Shown here one piece after another: positions 8,309-15,210 of a stretch of DNA of 15,532 nucleotides. Source of the DNA: JAGLQA01 sp023135565 (GTDB taxonomy: Bacteria; Acidobacteriota; Aminicenantia; UBA2199); NCBI GenBank assembly GCA_030639305.1, contig DAOWCY010000170.1, positions 1-15,532 of the forward strand, read 5' to 3'. The notes under the pieces are model-generated. The model had not been told where the DNA came from and searched no databases. It worked only from the letters and a program-made list of their open reading frames with translations. Position 1 is the stretch's first letter; every line of letters begins with the position of its first letter. Position numbers and translations under genes: made by a program.

Positions 8309-9490
8309 TTAAAATAAATTTATAAAATACCTGCTGTCCAGGTATTTACTCTTAATATAAGTCTCGGTTAAATAAACCGGGTAAAGATGATTTGCCCAAC
8401 GGGTGTCACTGCCGTAGCAAACAGGATTTCTTTCGTTTATCAAATTTGCGCTTATTAAATCGATCTCCTCTGAATCTAAACCGTTATTTTGCTCGGCTTC
8501 CGAAACCAGGATTTTTTCGATTTTAACGATTCCTTCATAAGGGCTTGCGGTGTATCGGGCATCCCTCAACCTGAGATACCATATTGCGAACTTTACGATT
8601 CCTTCTTTTCCCGCTGTCCTGGAAGATTCATACATATATGCCGGTGTCCTGGAAAACAAAGACAATTCGGCAATTTTGGTCGCATTGGTGAGCCCGTTTT
8701 TATCTCTGCACTTTTCGGGATTAAAAGACTTTGAGACGCCGACAACGCATTTATAATTACTCTTGATAACCGAGAGGTCTTTTAAATCTCCGGTTTTCAT
8801 TTTTTGATATTCGAGAGAACCGTCTTTCAGCAAATATGCATTTTCATTTAACAAATTATCATGCGTAAGTTGGGCTGCGGTTTTCTTTTCACATTCTATC
8901 ATTTCATCGTGAATTTTGGCTATCCCAAGGTTTTCATATTTTTCTTCAACTTGCATTTCTCTATCTTCGTAACTTAATACTTTATGGAATTTTATATTCT
9001 TTGACTTTATGAAGTCTTGCTCGTTTAAATCATTAACGAGTTTATTGAAAAAAAGTTCCTTTTTATTACCGTCTTTATCCGCACATCCGGGTAAAGCCAG
9101 AACCAGATCATGCTTGAAACTTTTCTTGTTAAGGCATCTATCTTCTAACCTTTCACAGCAGCCAACCCCAATCTGCCCGGCTATAACCGGGTAGACTCTT
9201 TTATCATAAGCAATATCGTCAACTTTATACGTCCTGCGGGAGCCATCTAAAAAATATTTGAAAAGTGGTTTTGAAAATTTCTGAACCTGCTGCGATTTTT
9301 TTAATAATGGTTTCGTTTGCTTTATCTTTTCAGTTTCGCCGTATTTCTTCAATGTTAAATCCTGGCGGTCATCATAAACAACACCCGGCATCTTGACATC
9401 ATCTAAGCAATATTTGTGGCTCTTGAAACTCTTGCCACTTGTCCGTTTTGCTATATATGGTAATATCCCTTTCATGACTATTTCTATCAT
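8309..9490 (-). CDS. NurA-like nuclease, first gene of the accessory operon
   Basis: NurA is an RNase H-fold nuclease that works inside the HerA ring on DNA ends. This 393-residue protein shows the expected order: FLDGSRR at 80-86 (acidic residue D82 before Gly-Ser), a strand YPVIAGQIGVGC at 100-111, a second LLKDGSLEY at 220-228 (D223), VVGVSKSF at 249-256 with K254, SPYEGIVKIE at 316-325, and the C-terminal HLYPVYLTETYIKS at 368-381 typical of NurA-domain ends. The gene lies immediately before the HerA-like gene. I kept ATG 9490; an internal ATG at 9475 is possible but has no better ribosome site. The start overlaps the stop of a very short upstream frame. The family call rests on motifs and neighbourhood; sequence identity to archaeal NurA is probably low. 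Confidence 0.78.
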   Translation of the reverse strand: MIEIVMKGILPYIAKRTSGKSFKSHKYCLDDVKMPGVVYDDRQDLTLKKYGETEKIKQTKPLLKKSQQVQKFSKPLFKYFLDGSRRTYKVDDIAYDKRVYPVIAGQIGVGCCERLEDRCLNKKSFKHDLVLALPGCADKDGNKKELFFNKLVNDLNEQDFIKSKNIKFHKVLSYEDREMQVEEKYENLGIAKIHDEMIECEKKTAAQLTHDNLLNENAYLLKDGSLEYQKMKTGDLKDLSVIKSNYKCVVGVSKSFNPEKCRDKNGLTNATKIAELSLFSRTPAYMYESSRTAGKEGIVKFAIWYLRLRDARYTASPYEGIVKIEKILVSEAEQNNGLDSEEIDLISANLINERNPVCYGSDTRWANHLYPVYLTETYIKSKYLDSRYFINLF

Positions 9491-9510
9491 TGCGAGTTCG
9501 ACATGTTCAT
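9487..9510 (-). promoter_or_regulatory. Possible translated leader mini-ORF coupled to the NurA-like gene
   Basis: Between the TPR stop codon (9518-9520) and the NurA-like ATG (9488-9490) there is a GGCAGGA ribosome-site-like sequence at 9511-9517. The nearest start codons after it are ATG at 9508-9510 and, better spaced, ATG at 9502-9504. Both open the frame M-N-M-S-N-S-Q, whose TGA overlaps the NurA-like ATG as ATGA. A tiny leader could deliver ribosomes to the accessory operon. The arrangement could also be chance, with the Shine-Dalgarno acting over a long spacing. Confidence 0.25.
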
Positions 9511-9517
9511 TCCTGCC

Positions 9518-10288
9518 CTACTTGTCTATCTTCTTGATCATGTCGTTTATCTGCTTGCGCACTATCGCCGAATTCGTCTTAGATAAAGCCTGCTCCAATA
9601 CATCCAACGCCTTCTCCTTCTGGTTCATCCTGCCATACACCCGGCCCATGTTAATCAAAAAAGTAATGTCTCCACTCTCCGAAAAAGATACCGCTTTCTC
9701 AAAATTAAAGATCGCTTCACTTAAATCATCCTCATGCTCCAAGATCAACCCTAAGGCATTCAATAATAACGAAAACTTGTTGTTTTTTATCAATCCTTTC
9801 TGGACATAACGCCGGGCCGATTCATACCGGCCCCGCCGTATCTCCAACATAGCCAGGTTGGCAAAAGCATTCTCCGGGGTTTTGTAATGAGGCGAATTGG
9901 CGGCAATTAAAAAGTTCTCCTTGGCCTTGTCTAATCGACCGGTCTCACTGTAAATAACACCTAAATAATTATAAACATCGATAGTATTGGGCCGCAGCAC
10001 CAACACCCGCTTAAAATGATCCGCCGATTTGGAGAACTTACCCTGGTTCAGGTACACGACTCCTAAAGCATATAAAGCACCGGAAAGATTGGGCTTCTTC
10101 TTTAAGGCTTTGAGAAATTTTGCCTCCGCATTCCTTAGATCCCCGGAACTCAACAATGCATAACCTTCATTCATAAGGAATTCAGGCGAACCGGGCCGGA
10201 GATAATCCTGGTAAGCCGAGCTTTTTTTGCGACAGTTGATACAAAAAAATAAAGAAATAATTATAAAGGTGACTATGGTTTTTTTCAT
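9518..10288 (-). CDS. TPR-repeat lipoprotein, PilW/PilF-like in layout
   Basis: The 256-residue product has a Lys-start hydrophobic signal (residues 3-18) ending at Cys19 (FCINC). This is an atypical lipobox with Asn before the Cys but is plausible for a lipoprotein. Tetratricopeptide repeats of about 34 residues fill the rest, roughly 36-69, 70-103, 104-137, 138-171, 172-205 and 206-239, with motifs such as ALYALGVVYLNQGKFSKSAD. TPR proteins scaffold protein-protein contacts. Lipid-anchored ones with this layout include PilW/PilF pilotins for type IV pilus secretin assembly, but no pilus genes are near, so that role is only suggested. The start overlaps the cyclase stop as ATGA, implying coupling. 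An internal part (residues about 134-200) is duplicated at 124-328, beyond the accessory operon. Confidence 0.85.
   Translation of the reverse strand: MKKTIVTFIIISLFFCINCRKKSSAYQDYLRPGSPEFLMNEGYALLSSGDLRNAEAKFLKALKKKPNLSGALYALGVVYLNQGKFSKSADHFKRVLVLRPNTIDVYNYLGVIYSETGRLDKAKENFLIAANSPHYKTPENAFANLAMLEIRRGRYESARRYVQKGLIKNNKFSLLLNALGLILEHEDDLSEAIFNFEKAVSFSESGDITFLINMGRVYGRMNQKEKALDVLEQALSKTNSAIVRKQINDMIKKIDK
9686..9890 (-). repeat. Right copy of the 205-bp direct repeat, inside the TPR gene
   Basis: This is the intact-gene copy of the repeat also found at 124-328. Copies share 202 of 205 bases by eye and lie in the same orientation, 9,562 bases apart, enclosing the whole six-gene accessory operon and the 3' end of the TPR gene. 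Recombination between them would remove one circle of that size and leave a TPR gene with a foreign, shorter C-terminus (after residue 200). Confidence 0.92.
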
Positions 10289-11850
10289 TTTTTCCTCACA
10301 CTCTTTATTACCTTGTATGTCTTGACCGGCTGGCTGATGCCTTGCAGCTTTTTCCCGCCAAGATACTCGAATTCAAAGAGATTCCCGGTAAGCTTGTGAA
10401 CAGCTTCCGACACTACGACCTGGTTGGGCCCGGCTATCGAAGATTCCAACCGCGACGCAATGTTGACCGCATTGCCGATAACCGTATAATCGAGCCTTTT
10501 GGGCGAACCGAAATCTCCAGCTATCAATTTACCGGCATTAATGCCGATGCGAATATCTATCCTGTCTTCCGGGGGTTGACTGTTGTTCATCTCCACCAGC
10601 TTGGCCATCATGTCGAGAGCAGTCCGGATGGCCGATTCGGCATGGTTGCCGATGCCGAAGGGAACACCGAAAACAGCCATTATGGCATCCCCGATGTATT
10701 TGTCTAAGGTGCCGTTGTGCCTGAAAATAATATCGGTCATTTCCGTAAAAAAATTATTTAAAAAAACCCCGATTTCAACCGGGTTCATATTTTCTACTTT
10801 GGTGGTAAACCCCACGATGTCCATAAAAAAAACAGATGCCTCGGTCTCTTTATAAACCACCACTTCCCGGGAACCTTTGTCCTGCTGCTCCATAATTCGC
10901 GATACCACGGAGGGAGAGTGATACCTTTCCAATTTGGCCCGCAATTTCTTTTCCCGGTTAAGTTTCTCTAAGTTCTCGATTCCTTCGATAGATAGCCCGG
11001 TAAAATTAGCGATAATCGATAGGATTTCCAGGTCTTTTTCTTTGAACATCTGGTCGAATGCGGTGGTGTCGATGTAAATAAGCCCGTAAATCGAATTCTT
11101 TGTCCAAATGGGCACAGACATGGCGGAAGTGATACCGAATATGATGATACTCTGGGCGCCGTCAAAACGGGAATCATCACGGGTATTGGAAGAAAGGATG
11201 GCTACTTTCTCCTTTATAGCTTTCATGGCAATGGTTTTGGAGATATTTACCTTGTCGTCAGCTCTGTCTTTTTTGCTGCCCGAGTGCTTCAAAATCAAAT
11301 CTTCCTGCTTTTCATCACAAGAGAATATAAAAACCCGCTTGGGATTCAAAAATTGAAAAATCAATTTCGATACTTTTTCAAAACTGTCTTCTAACCGGGT
11401 ACAGGCTATCAGGTCTTTGCCTAAAGCAGTTAATGAGGTGAGCAGCTTCAGTTCGGTGGTGTCTATTTTTTGTTTGTCATCCTGTTTGATCTTAAATTCG
11501 TCGGAAAGGGGAACAACCATGGAAATCTTCTGGTCTTTGACATCGTCGATTTTTTCGGCTTCCGCAACCCGGGCATAATTCAATATAGTTCGGCCTATGG
11601 TGATATTATCCCCTTCTTTTAACTCTTTTTCTTTTATTCGCCTGCCGTTTACGTAAGTGCCGTTGGTGCTGCCCAGGTCGTTGAGTTTGTAATTATTTCC
11701 AACACGGATAAACTTACAGTGGCTCCGGGATACGGAACTCTCGTTTATCTGCAGGTCGTTAGAGGGTAATTTTCCTACGGCAGCCCGGTCTTTCTTAAGA
11801 TAAAAGACCTTCCGCTCATCGTTAAAAAAATACTCTAATTTATATTCCAC
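10285..11850 (-). CDS. FHA-GAF class III adenylate cyclase
   Basis: This 521-residue enzyme should make cAMP from ATP. An FHA phosphothreonine-binding domain occupies about 22-92 (G26, SRSH 41-44, GSTNG 60-64), a GAF sensor domain about 140-295, then a short helical linker and a class III cyclase domain from about 335. Metal-binding Asp344 (FFMDIVGF) and Asp388 (YIGDAIMAVFG) are present. Lys384 and Asp454 (LDYTVIG) are the adenine-specifying residues, and Asn463 and Arg467 (NIASR) fit the transition-state pair, so a true adenylate cyclase is favoured over a guanylate cyclase. No membrane segment is seen, so it is probably cytosolic. It starts with GTG inside the 3' end of gpsA (16-base overlap) and is followed by the TPR gene with a 4-base overlap. 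The FHA domain implies control by a Ser/Thr kinase encoded elsewhere. Confidence 0.93.
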   Translation of the reverse strand: MEYKLEYFFNDERKVFYLKKDRAAVGKLPSNDLQINESSVSRSHCKFIRVGNNYKLNDLGSTNGTYVNGRRIKEKELKEGDNITIGRTILNYARVAEAEKIDDVKDQKISMVVPLSDEFKIKQDDKQKIDTTELKLLTSLTALGKDLIACTRLEDSFEKVSKLIFQFLNPKRVFIFSCDEKQEDLILKHSGSKKDRADDKVNISKTIAMKAIKEKVAILSSNTRDDSRFDGAQSIIIFGITSAMSVPIWTKNSIYGLIYIDTTAFDQMFKEKDLEILSIIANFTGLSIEGIENLEKLNREKKLRAKLERYHSPSVVSRIMEQQDKGSREVVVYKETEASVFFMDIVGFTTKVENMNPVEIGVFLNNFFTEMTDIIFRHNGTLDKYIGDAIMAVFGVPFGIGNHAESAIRTALDMMAKLVEMNNSQPPEDRIDIRIGINAGKLIAGDFGSPKRLDYTVIGNAVNIASRLESSIAGPNQVVVSEAVHKLTGNLFEFEYLGGKKLQGISQPVKTYKVIKSVRKK

Positions 11851-12842
11851 TCGCTTTTTAAACTCCTTTTCATTAATTCCTTCAATGCATCCCTGGGGGA
11901 CATATTATTAAATAAAATCTCATATACTTTGTTGGTGATGGGCATCTCGATGCCTAAATTGCCGGCCAGCTTTTGGATGGCCCGGGTGGTCTCCACTCCT
12001 TCGGCTACCATGGCGCTGGACTTCTCGATTTGCTCTAAGGTCTCACCTTTGGCGATTCGTTCGCCCATCTGGAAATTTCTCGACAGGGTGCCGAAACAGG
12101 TCAACATCAAATCGCCGATGCCGGCAAGCCCCCAGAAAGTCTCCTGCCGGGCGCCTAATTTAACGCCGAACCGGGAAATTTCCACGCTGGCCCGGGTGAC
12201 TAAGCTGGCGGTGGTGTTGTAGCCGTAGCCGCTGCCGGTGACAATACCGGAGGCAATGGCCATTACATTTTTCATCGAACCGGCCACTTCGATGCCGGTC
12301 AGGTCATCGCTGCGGTACACCCGCAAAATAGCCGAAGAGAAGGATTCCTGTACCTGTTCTAATACCTCCCGGTTTTTCGAGCAGGCCACAACCGCGGTGG
12401 GGTGCGCCTGGGCCAGTTCCCGGGCAAAGGAAGGCCCGGAGATGGTAATCCACTTTTTAAGTATTTCAGGCCCCGATACTTCCGCCGCCAACTGGGAAAT
12501 GGTTTTCAAGGAGGTGTATTCAAAACCTTTGGAGAGGTTGACGATGATTTTATTTTCGCTGATTCCGCGCAGTTCTTGAAAGGTTTTCCTGATATACTTC
12601 GATGGTACGGCAAAGATGATTATATCGGCGTCCCGGGCTTCGGGGAGCAGGTCTACTACCGGGATCAACCCGGGAGAAAGTTCTATGCCGGGCAGGAAAA
12701 CCGTGTTTTCCCTTTTTGCCACTACTGCTTCTACGATCTCTTTTTCACGCATCCAGAGCTTAACTTTTTTGCCGGTGACACTCAGGTAATTTGCAAATGC
12801 AGTTCCCCAGGAACCGCCGCCTATAACTAATATTTTATCCAT
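11835..12842 (-). CDS. gpsA: Glycerol-3-phosphate dehydrogenase [NAD(P)+]
   Basis: GpsA reduces dihydroxyacetone phosphate to sn-glycerol 3-phosphate, the backbone for phospholipids. The 335-residue length is normal. The N-terminal dinucleotide-binding motif GGGSWGTAFA is at 8-17, the conserved Lys of NLSKG at 105, the catalytic-region Lys191 in AGSMKNVMAIASGI, and GLAGIGDLMLTC at 238-249. The ATG at 12842 overlaps the plsY stop (ATGGATAA, 8 bases), so its product and the acyltransferase that uses it are translated together. The 3' end overlaps the GTG start of the cyclase gene. Regulation is presumably from the promoter upstream of thpR. Confidence 0.97.
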   Translation of the reverse strand: MDKILVIGGGSWGTAFANYLSVTGKKVKLWMREKEIVEAVVAKRENTVFLPGIELSPGLIPVVDLLPEARDADIIIFAVPSKYIRKTFQELRGISENKIIVNLSKGFEYTSLKTISQLAAEVSGPEILKKWITISGPSFARELAQAHPTAVVACSKNREVLEQVQESFSSAILRVYRSDDLTGIEVAGSMKNVMAIASGIVTGSGYGYNTTASLVTRASVEISRFGVKLGARQETFWGLAGIGDLMLTCFGTLSRNFQMGERIAKGETLEQIEKSSAMVAEGVETTRAIQKLAGNLGIEMPITNKVYEILFNNMSPRDALKELMKRSLKSEWNIN

Positions 12843-13437
12843 TTTCCTTCCAACAAAATTTATTTTCAGTGCCTGCCATCATCTTTTTGATGTTGCCGGC
12901 GTGCTTAAAAAGAATTATCACGGTCAATAAAAAAACGATGCCGGCAACCTCAACGATTTGGGTAAACAATGTATAAAAGAAAATCGCGCCGACGCCGGTG
13001 ATAGAGCCGGCTGAAACGTGCTTCGTAAAATAACCGGCGACAAGAAAAAATACGCCGAAAACTAATACTGTGGGATAATTGAAAGCCAGGAACACCCCCG
13101 CTAAAGAGGCGACTCCTTTACCGCCTTTGAACTTTATATAAAGCGGGAAAAGGTGGCCCATTACCGCGGCTGCGCCGCCGCAAATCACCACTACCGGGGA
13201 GTCGAAATATTGCAGCCCGTAAAAGACGGGCAGGGCGCCTTTGAGCACGTCGAAAATGAGAGTGGGAATGGCCGCTTTTTTGCCTTTGGTGCGCATCATA
13301 TTGGTGGCGCCGATATTTCCGCTCCCTTCCTCCCTGATATCTTTTTTTTCCATCAAATAGTAGATAACGAATCCCGCAGGGATCGAGCCTAACAAATAAG
13401 AACTAATAACAAATAAAATCTCATGCAGTTGCATCAT
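12835..13437 (-). CDS. plsY: Acyl-phosphate:glycerol-3-phosphate acyltransferase
   Basis: PlsY is an integral membrane enzyme that transfers an acyl group from acyl-phosphate to glycerol 3-phosphate, the first committed step of phosphatidic acid synthesis. The 200-residue protein has several hydrophobic segments (about 5-28, 55-75, 80-98, 112-136, 145-178). Its three cytosolic motifs are intact: GSGNIGATNMMR at 38-49, KFKGGKGVA at 102-110 and HAGNIKKMMAGTENKF at 179-194. Its start lies inside the end of thpR (17-base overlap) and its stop inside the start of gpsA. Two ATG codons open the frame (13437 and 13434); either could be used. Confidence 0.97.
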   Translation of the reverse strand: MMQLHEILFVISSYLLGSIPAGFVIYYLMEKKDIREEGSGNIGATNMMRTKGKKAAIPTLIFDVLKGALPVFYGLQYFDSPVVVICGGAAAVMGHLFPLYIKFKGGKGVASLAGVFLAFNYPTVLVFGVFFLVAGYFTKHVSAGSITGVGAIFFYTLFTQIVEVAGIVFLLTVIILFKHAGNIKKMMAGTENKFCWKENG

Positions 13438-13987
13438 CGATTGTTATCTCCTTCAGTATAGTGTAAACAGGACCGTCCGGGAACAACTCGCTTTTAAACA
13501 CCTGGAAAGTTTCCACCTTGAAGTTGGCTATGGGAACACCGGCATACTGGTCCAACAAAAGGAGAATGGGGTTAAAGTTGTATTTTTTTTTGTTCCTGCC
13601 TAAGGTGATGTGCGCTTTAAAAGGGCGGGTTTCTTTTTTGATGCCGGTTTTTGCCAGGGCGTTTTCGATCCTGTAGTAGAGGTCTTCCAGTTTGTCGTTT
13701 TTTCCTATGCCCGCCCAGAAGATATTAAGGTCATTACCGCGGCCGAATTTTCCGCATCCGGCAATCTCTAAATCGAAAGCCCCTACTTTAAAATCTCCGC
13801 CGGTTAACACTTCTTCGATTTGAGAATATTTTTCCCGGGCCGCTTCGCCGATGAATTTCAGGGTCAGGTGGACGTTTTCGGTTTTTGCCCATTTGATAGG
13901 GCCGGCCTGCTTTTTGAAAGGTTTTAAAAACCTTTCGATGTCTGCCTTCGTGCTGTCGGCCAATTTGATCCCGGTAAAAATTCTCAT
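13421..13987 (-). CDS. thpR: RNA 2',3'-cyclic phosphodiesterase (2H family)
   Basis: ThpR hydrolyses RNA 2',3'-cyclic phosphates and was first named 2'-5' RNA ligase. The 188-residue product has the two signature HxTx motifs, HLTLKF at 40-45 and HITL at 126-129, at the usual spacing. The MRIFTGIKL start is the family's normal N-terminus, so I place the start at ATG 13985-13987. A longer frame opens at 14083, but its extra 32 residues are low complexity and lie across the promoter. It is the first gene of the plsY-gpsA-cyclase-TPR operon. A promoter immediately upstream predicts transcription from about the start codon itself, so the message is probably leaderless and there is no Shine-Dalgarno sequence. 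Confidence 0.92.
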   Translation of the reverse strand: MRIFTGIKLADSTKADIERFLKPFKKQAGPIKWAKTENVHLTLKFIGEAAREKYSQIEEVLTGGDFKVGAFDLEIAGCGKFGRGNDLNIFWAGIGKNDKLEDLYYRIENALAKTGIKKETRPFKAHITLGRNKKKYNFNPILLLLDQYAGVPIANFKVETFQVFKSELFPDGPVYTILKEITIDDATA

Positions 13988-13993
13988 ATAACT

Positions 13994-14022
13994 ATTATAA
14001 GATAAATAATTTCTTTTGTAAA
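13994..14022 (-). promoter_or_regulatory. Sigma70-type promoter of the thpR operon
   Basis: Reading the minus strand there is TTTACA (14017-14022), a 17-base AT-rich spacer, and a perfect TATAAT (13994-13999). The expected start of transcription, about seven bases beyond the -10 box, falls at about 13987, the A of the thpR ATG. This implies a leaderless transcript. It is the only strong promoter I see for the minus-strand genes, so it may also feed the accessory operon downstream. Confidence 0.8.
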
Positions 14023-14040
14023 GCGATTTGCCTTCGGCGA

Positions 14041-14074
14041 CAAGGGGGGCTTTTTTGAAAAATTGCCCCCCTTG
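14041..14074. repeat. Perfect 10-bp G/C-rich inverted repeat (hairpin)
   Basis: CAAGGGGGGC (14041-14050) and GCCCCCCTTG (14065-14074) are exact inverted repeats separated by 14 AT-rich bases. The hairpin sits between divergently read genes, about 20 bases upstream of the thpR -35 box. Neither arm is followed by a long T run, so it is not a convincing terminator. It might be a protein-binding site or a small palindromic repeat. The rest of the 13988-14347 gap holds the promoter above, a smaller inverted repeat CCCGTG/CACGGG near 14131-14143, and nothing else I can assign. Confidence 0.6.
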
Positions 14075-14347
14075 ACCCCCCAAAAAACTTTTGTTTAATT
14101 TCGTTGTCTCCGGGTGAGGCGCGCATCAGGCCCGTGCCACGGGGTAAACAGTTTTTTTAACGAATTTTGTTGACAGATTTGGGAAATTATACTATTTTGG
14201 GGGTGCAGGGTCTGGTTCAGACAGGCAAGAGAAAAGGGTTTTGGTTTTTGCGGTGTTGATTTGCCGGTGCAGCAGTAGTGCCAAAAAGAAGTTCCGCAAA
14301 TAAGAACCCCTGTTTAGGCGTCGATAAAAAAAAGCCGGAGGTTTTAC

Positions 14348-14743
14348 ATGCAAGGTGAAACAAAAAAACAAAATGTGAATTACGATTTTTTAAAAAAGTA
14401 TGGGGCGAAATGGGCGGTATTGGCCGCAATGGAGGTAGATTTAAGGAATAAGGGAGCTGCTGTACCTTTGGCTACCGCTAATGAGTTGGAAGCAGCGCGT
14501 GTCAAAATAAGTTCCGGTTGTTTTTCTTCTTGTGAAGCGCACTGTGATTTAAACAAAATCGAGGGCAATCTTGTTTCAGTGGGAGCTAATTTCGGTGATG
14601 ATTACATGGACGGGTGGTTTGATTTGATGGGAGAAGCCATGGCCGGATCGTTAACTCAAGAGAAAATAGCCGAAATCCCGTTATTGCGTCCTATTGAGTC
14701 GAAATGTGCTTTTTTAGATTGCGCCTGCGGACAGAAGGTATAG
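14348..14743 (+). CDS. Small cysteine-containing protein of unknown function
   Basis: I do not recognise this 131-residue protein. A strong Shine-Dalgarno sequence GGAGG (14337-14341) lies six bases before the ATG, which supports real translation. It has no signal peptide or membrane segment. Six cysteines fall in two clusters, C58-X3-C62-X3-C66 (GCFSSCEAHC) and C120-X4-C125-X-C127 (CAFLDCAC), a spacing that could bind zinc or an iron-sulfur cluster; that is inference. An acidic segment at 81-92 (NFGDDYMDGWFD) is notable. The gene is the only intact plus-strand gene in the window and its 3' end runs into repeat-like DNA and a permease pseudogene, so the last few residues could be altered. No partner gene is evident. 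Confidence 0.7.
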   Translation: MQGETKKQNVNYDFLKKYGAKWAVLAAMEVDLRNKGAAVPLATANELEAARVKISSGCFSSCEAHCDLNKIEGNLVSVGANFGDDYMDGWFDLMGEAMAGSLTQEKIAEIPLLRPIESKCAFLDCACGQKV

Positions 14744-14751
14744 CAGTGCCG

Positions 14752-14763
14752 GAAAGGGGACAG
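14752..14763 (+). repeat. GGGGACAG repeat motif at the edge of the permease pseudogene
   Basis: GAAAGGGGACAG abuts the point where permease-like sequence begins and shares GGGGACAG with the left repeat region at 339-346. It is a short motif, so chance is possible, but both copies occur exactly at boundaries of broken genes. Confidence 0.3.
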
Positions 14764-14766
14764 GCT

Positions 14767-15210
14767 AATTCTTTCTCAATATTGGCAATCACACTACTGG
14801 TAGGTATCGCTGCCGGGAGTTATCCGGTGGTTGTTTTATCGCAATTTAACCCGGTTAAGGTTTTAAGGGGGGGCGGCAATATCAAAGGAAAAATAATTTC
14901 AGCAGGATATTGGTAGTAGTGCAGTTTATGCTATCGATTTTTCTAATCATTACCACACTAACCAACCATGAAAAAACAGCTCAACTATATGACTGCGATG
15001 AATTTAGGATTCGACCACGAAAGATTGTTGGAAATCGCGATGAATTCTTCAGGCGAGGTTTCGGACTCGGTGCTGCAAAAATTTAAAAATGAAATCGAAC
15101 AAAATAATAATAAAATGATTTTAGGTGTTTCCGCGGCGGCGACTCCTTATGGAACCTTTTGGGCCCGGATAGGTGTCGAAACAGTTGAAAAAGAAAGGAG
15201 TTGGAGATAG
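14767..15210 (+). pseudogene. Frameshifted, truncated FtsX/MacB-type ABC transporter permease
   Basis: Three pieces in two frames reconstruct part of an FtsX-family permease. The first (from 14767) reads LLVGIAAGSYPVVVLSQFNP and then VKVLRGG, the conserved end of a permease core domain. The second, in a shifted frame from about 14886, reads RILVVVQFMLSIFLIITTLT, the typical first transmembrane helix of the next domain. The third, back in the first frame from about 14968, reads QLNYMTAMNLGFDHERLLEI, the segment that normally follows. Without a shift the first frame stops at 14914. Start and C-terminal parts are missing and the last frame ends at 15210. The family exports lipoproteins, peptides or drugs with an MacB-like ATPase; none is nearby. 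Two compensating shifts could also be sequencing errors, but the truncations indicate a dead gene. Confidence 0.8.

Noticed and set aside
444..9490. Island as a prophage or integrative conjugative element
   Set aside because: No integrase, tRNA, phage structural, relaxase or type IV secretion gene is present; only the direct repeat suggests mobility.
9393..9809. 138-residue plus-strand hydrophobic open frame
   Set aside because: It runs antisense across the NurA-like start and TPR 3' end, both well supported on the minus strand.
14041..14074. Hairpin as a rho-independent terminator
   Set aside because: No T run follows the stem on either strand, and it lies upstream of both flanking genes, not after one.
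13988..14083. Longer thpR frame starting at 14083
   Set aside because: The extension crosses the promoter and the G-run hairpin, and family members begin at MRIF-type sequence.
14170..14196. TTGACA ... TATACT as a promoter for the plus-strand cysteine protein
   Set aside because: The boxes are only 12 bases apart, too short for a sigma70 promoter. Alternative pairings with 14-17 bases use poor hexamers.
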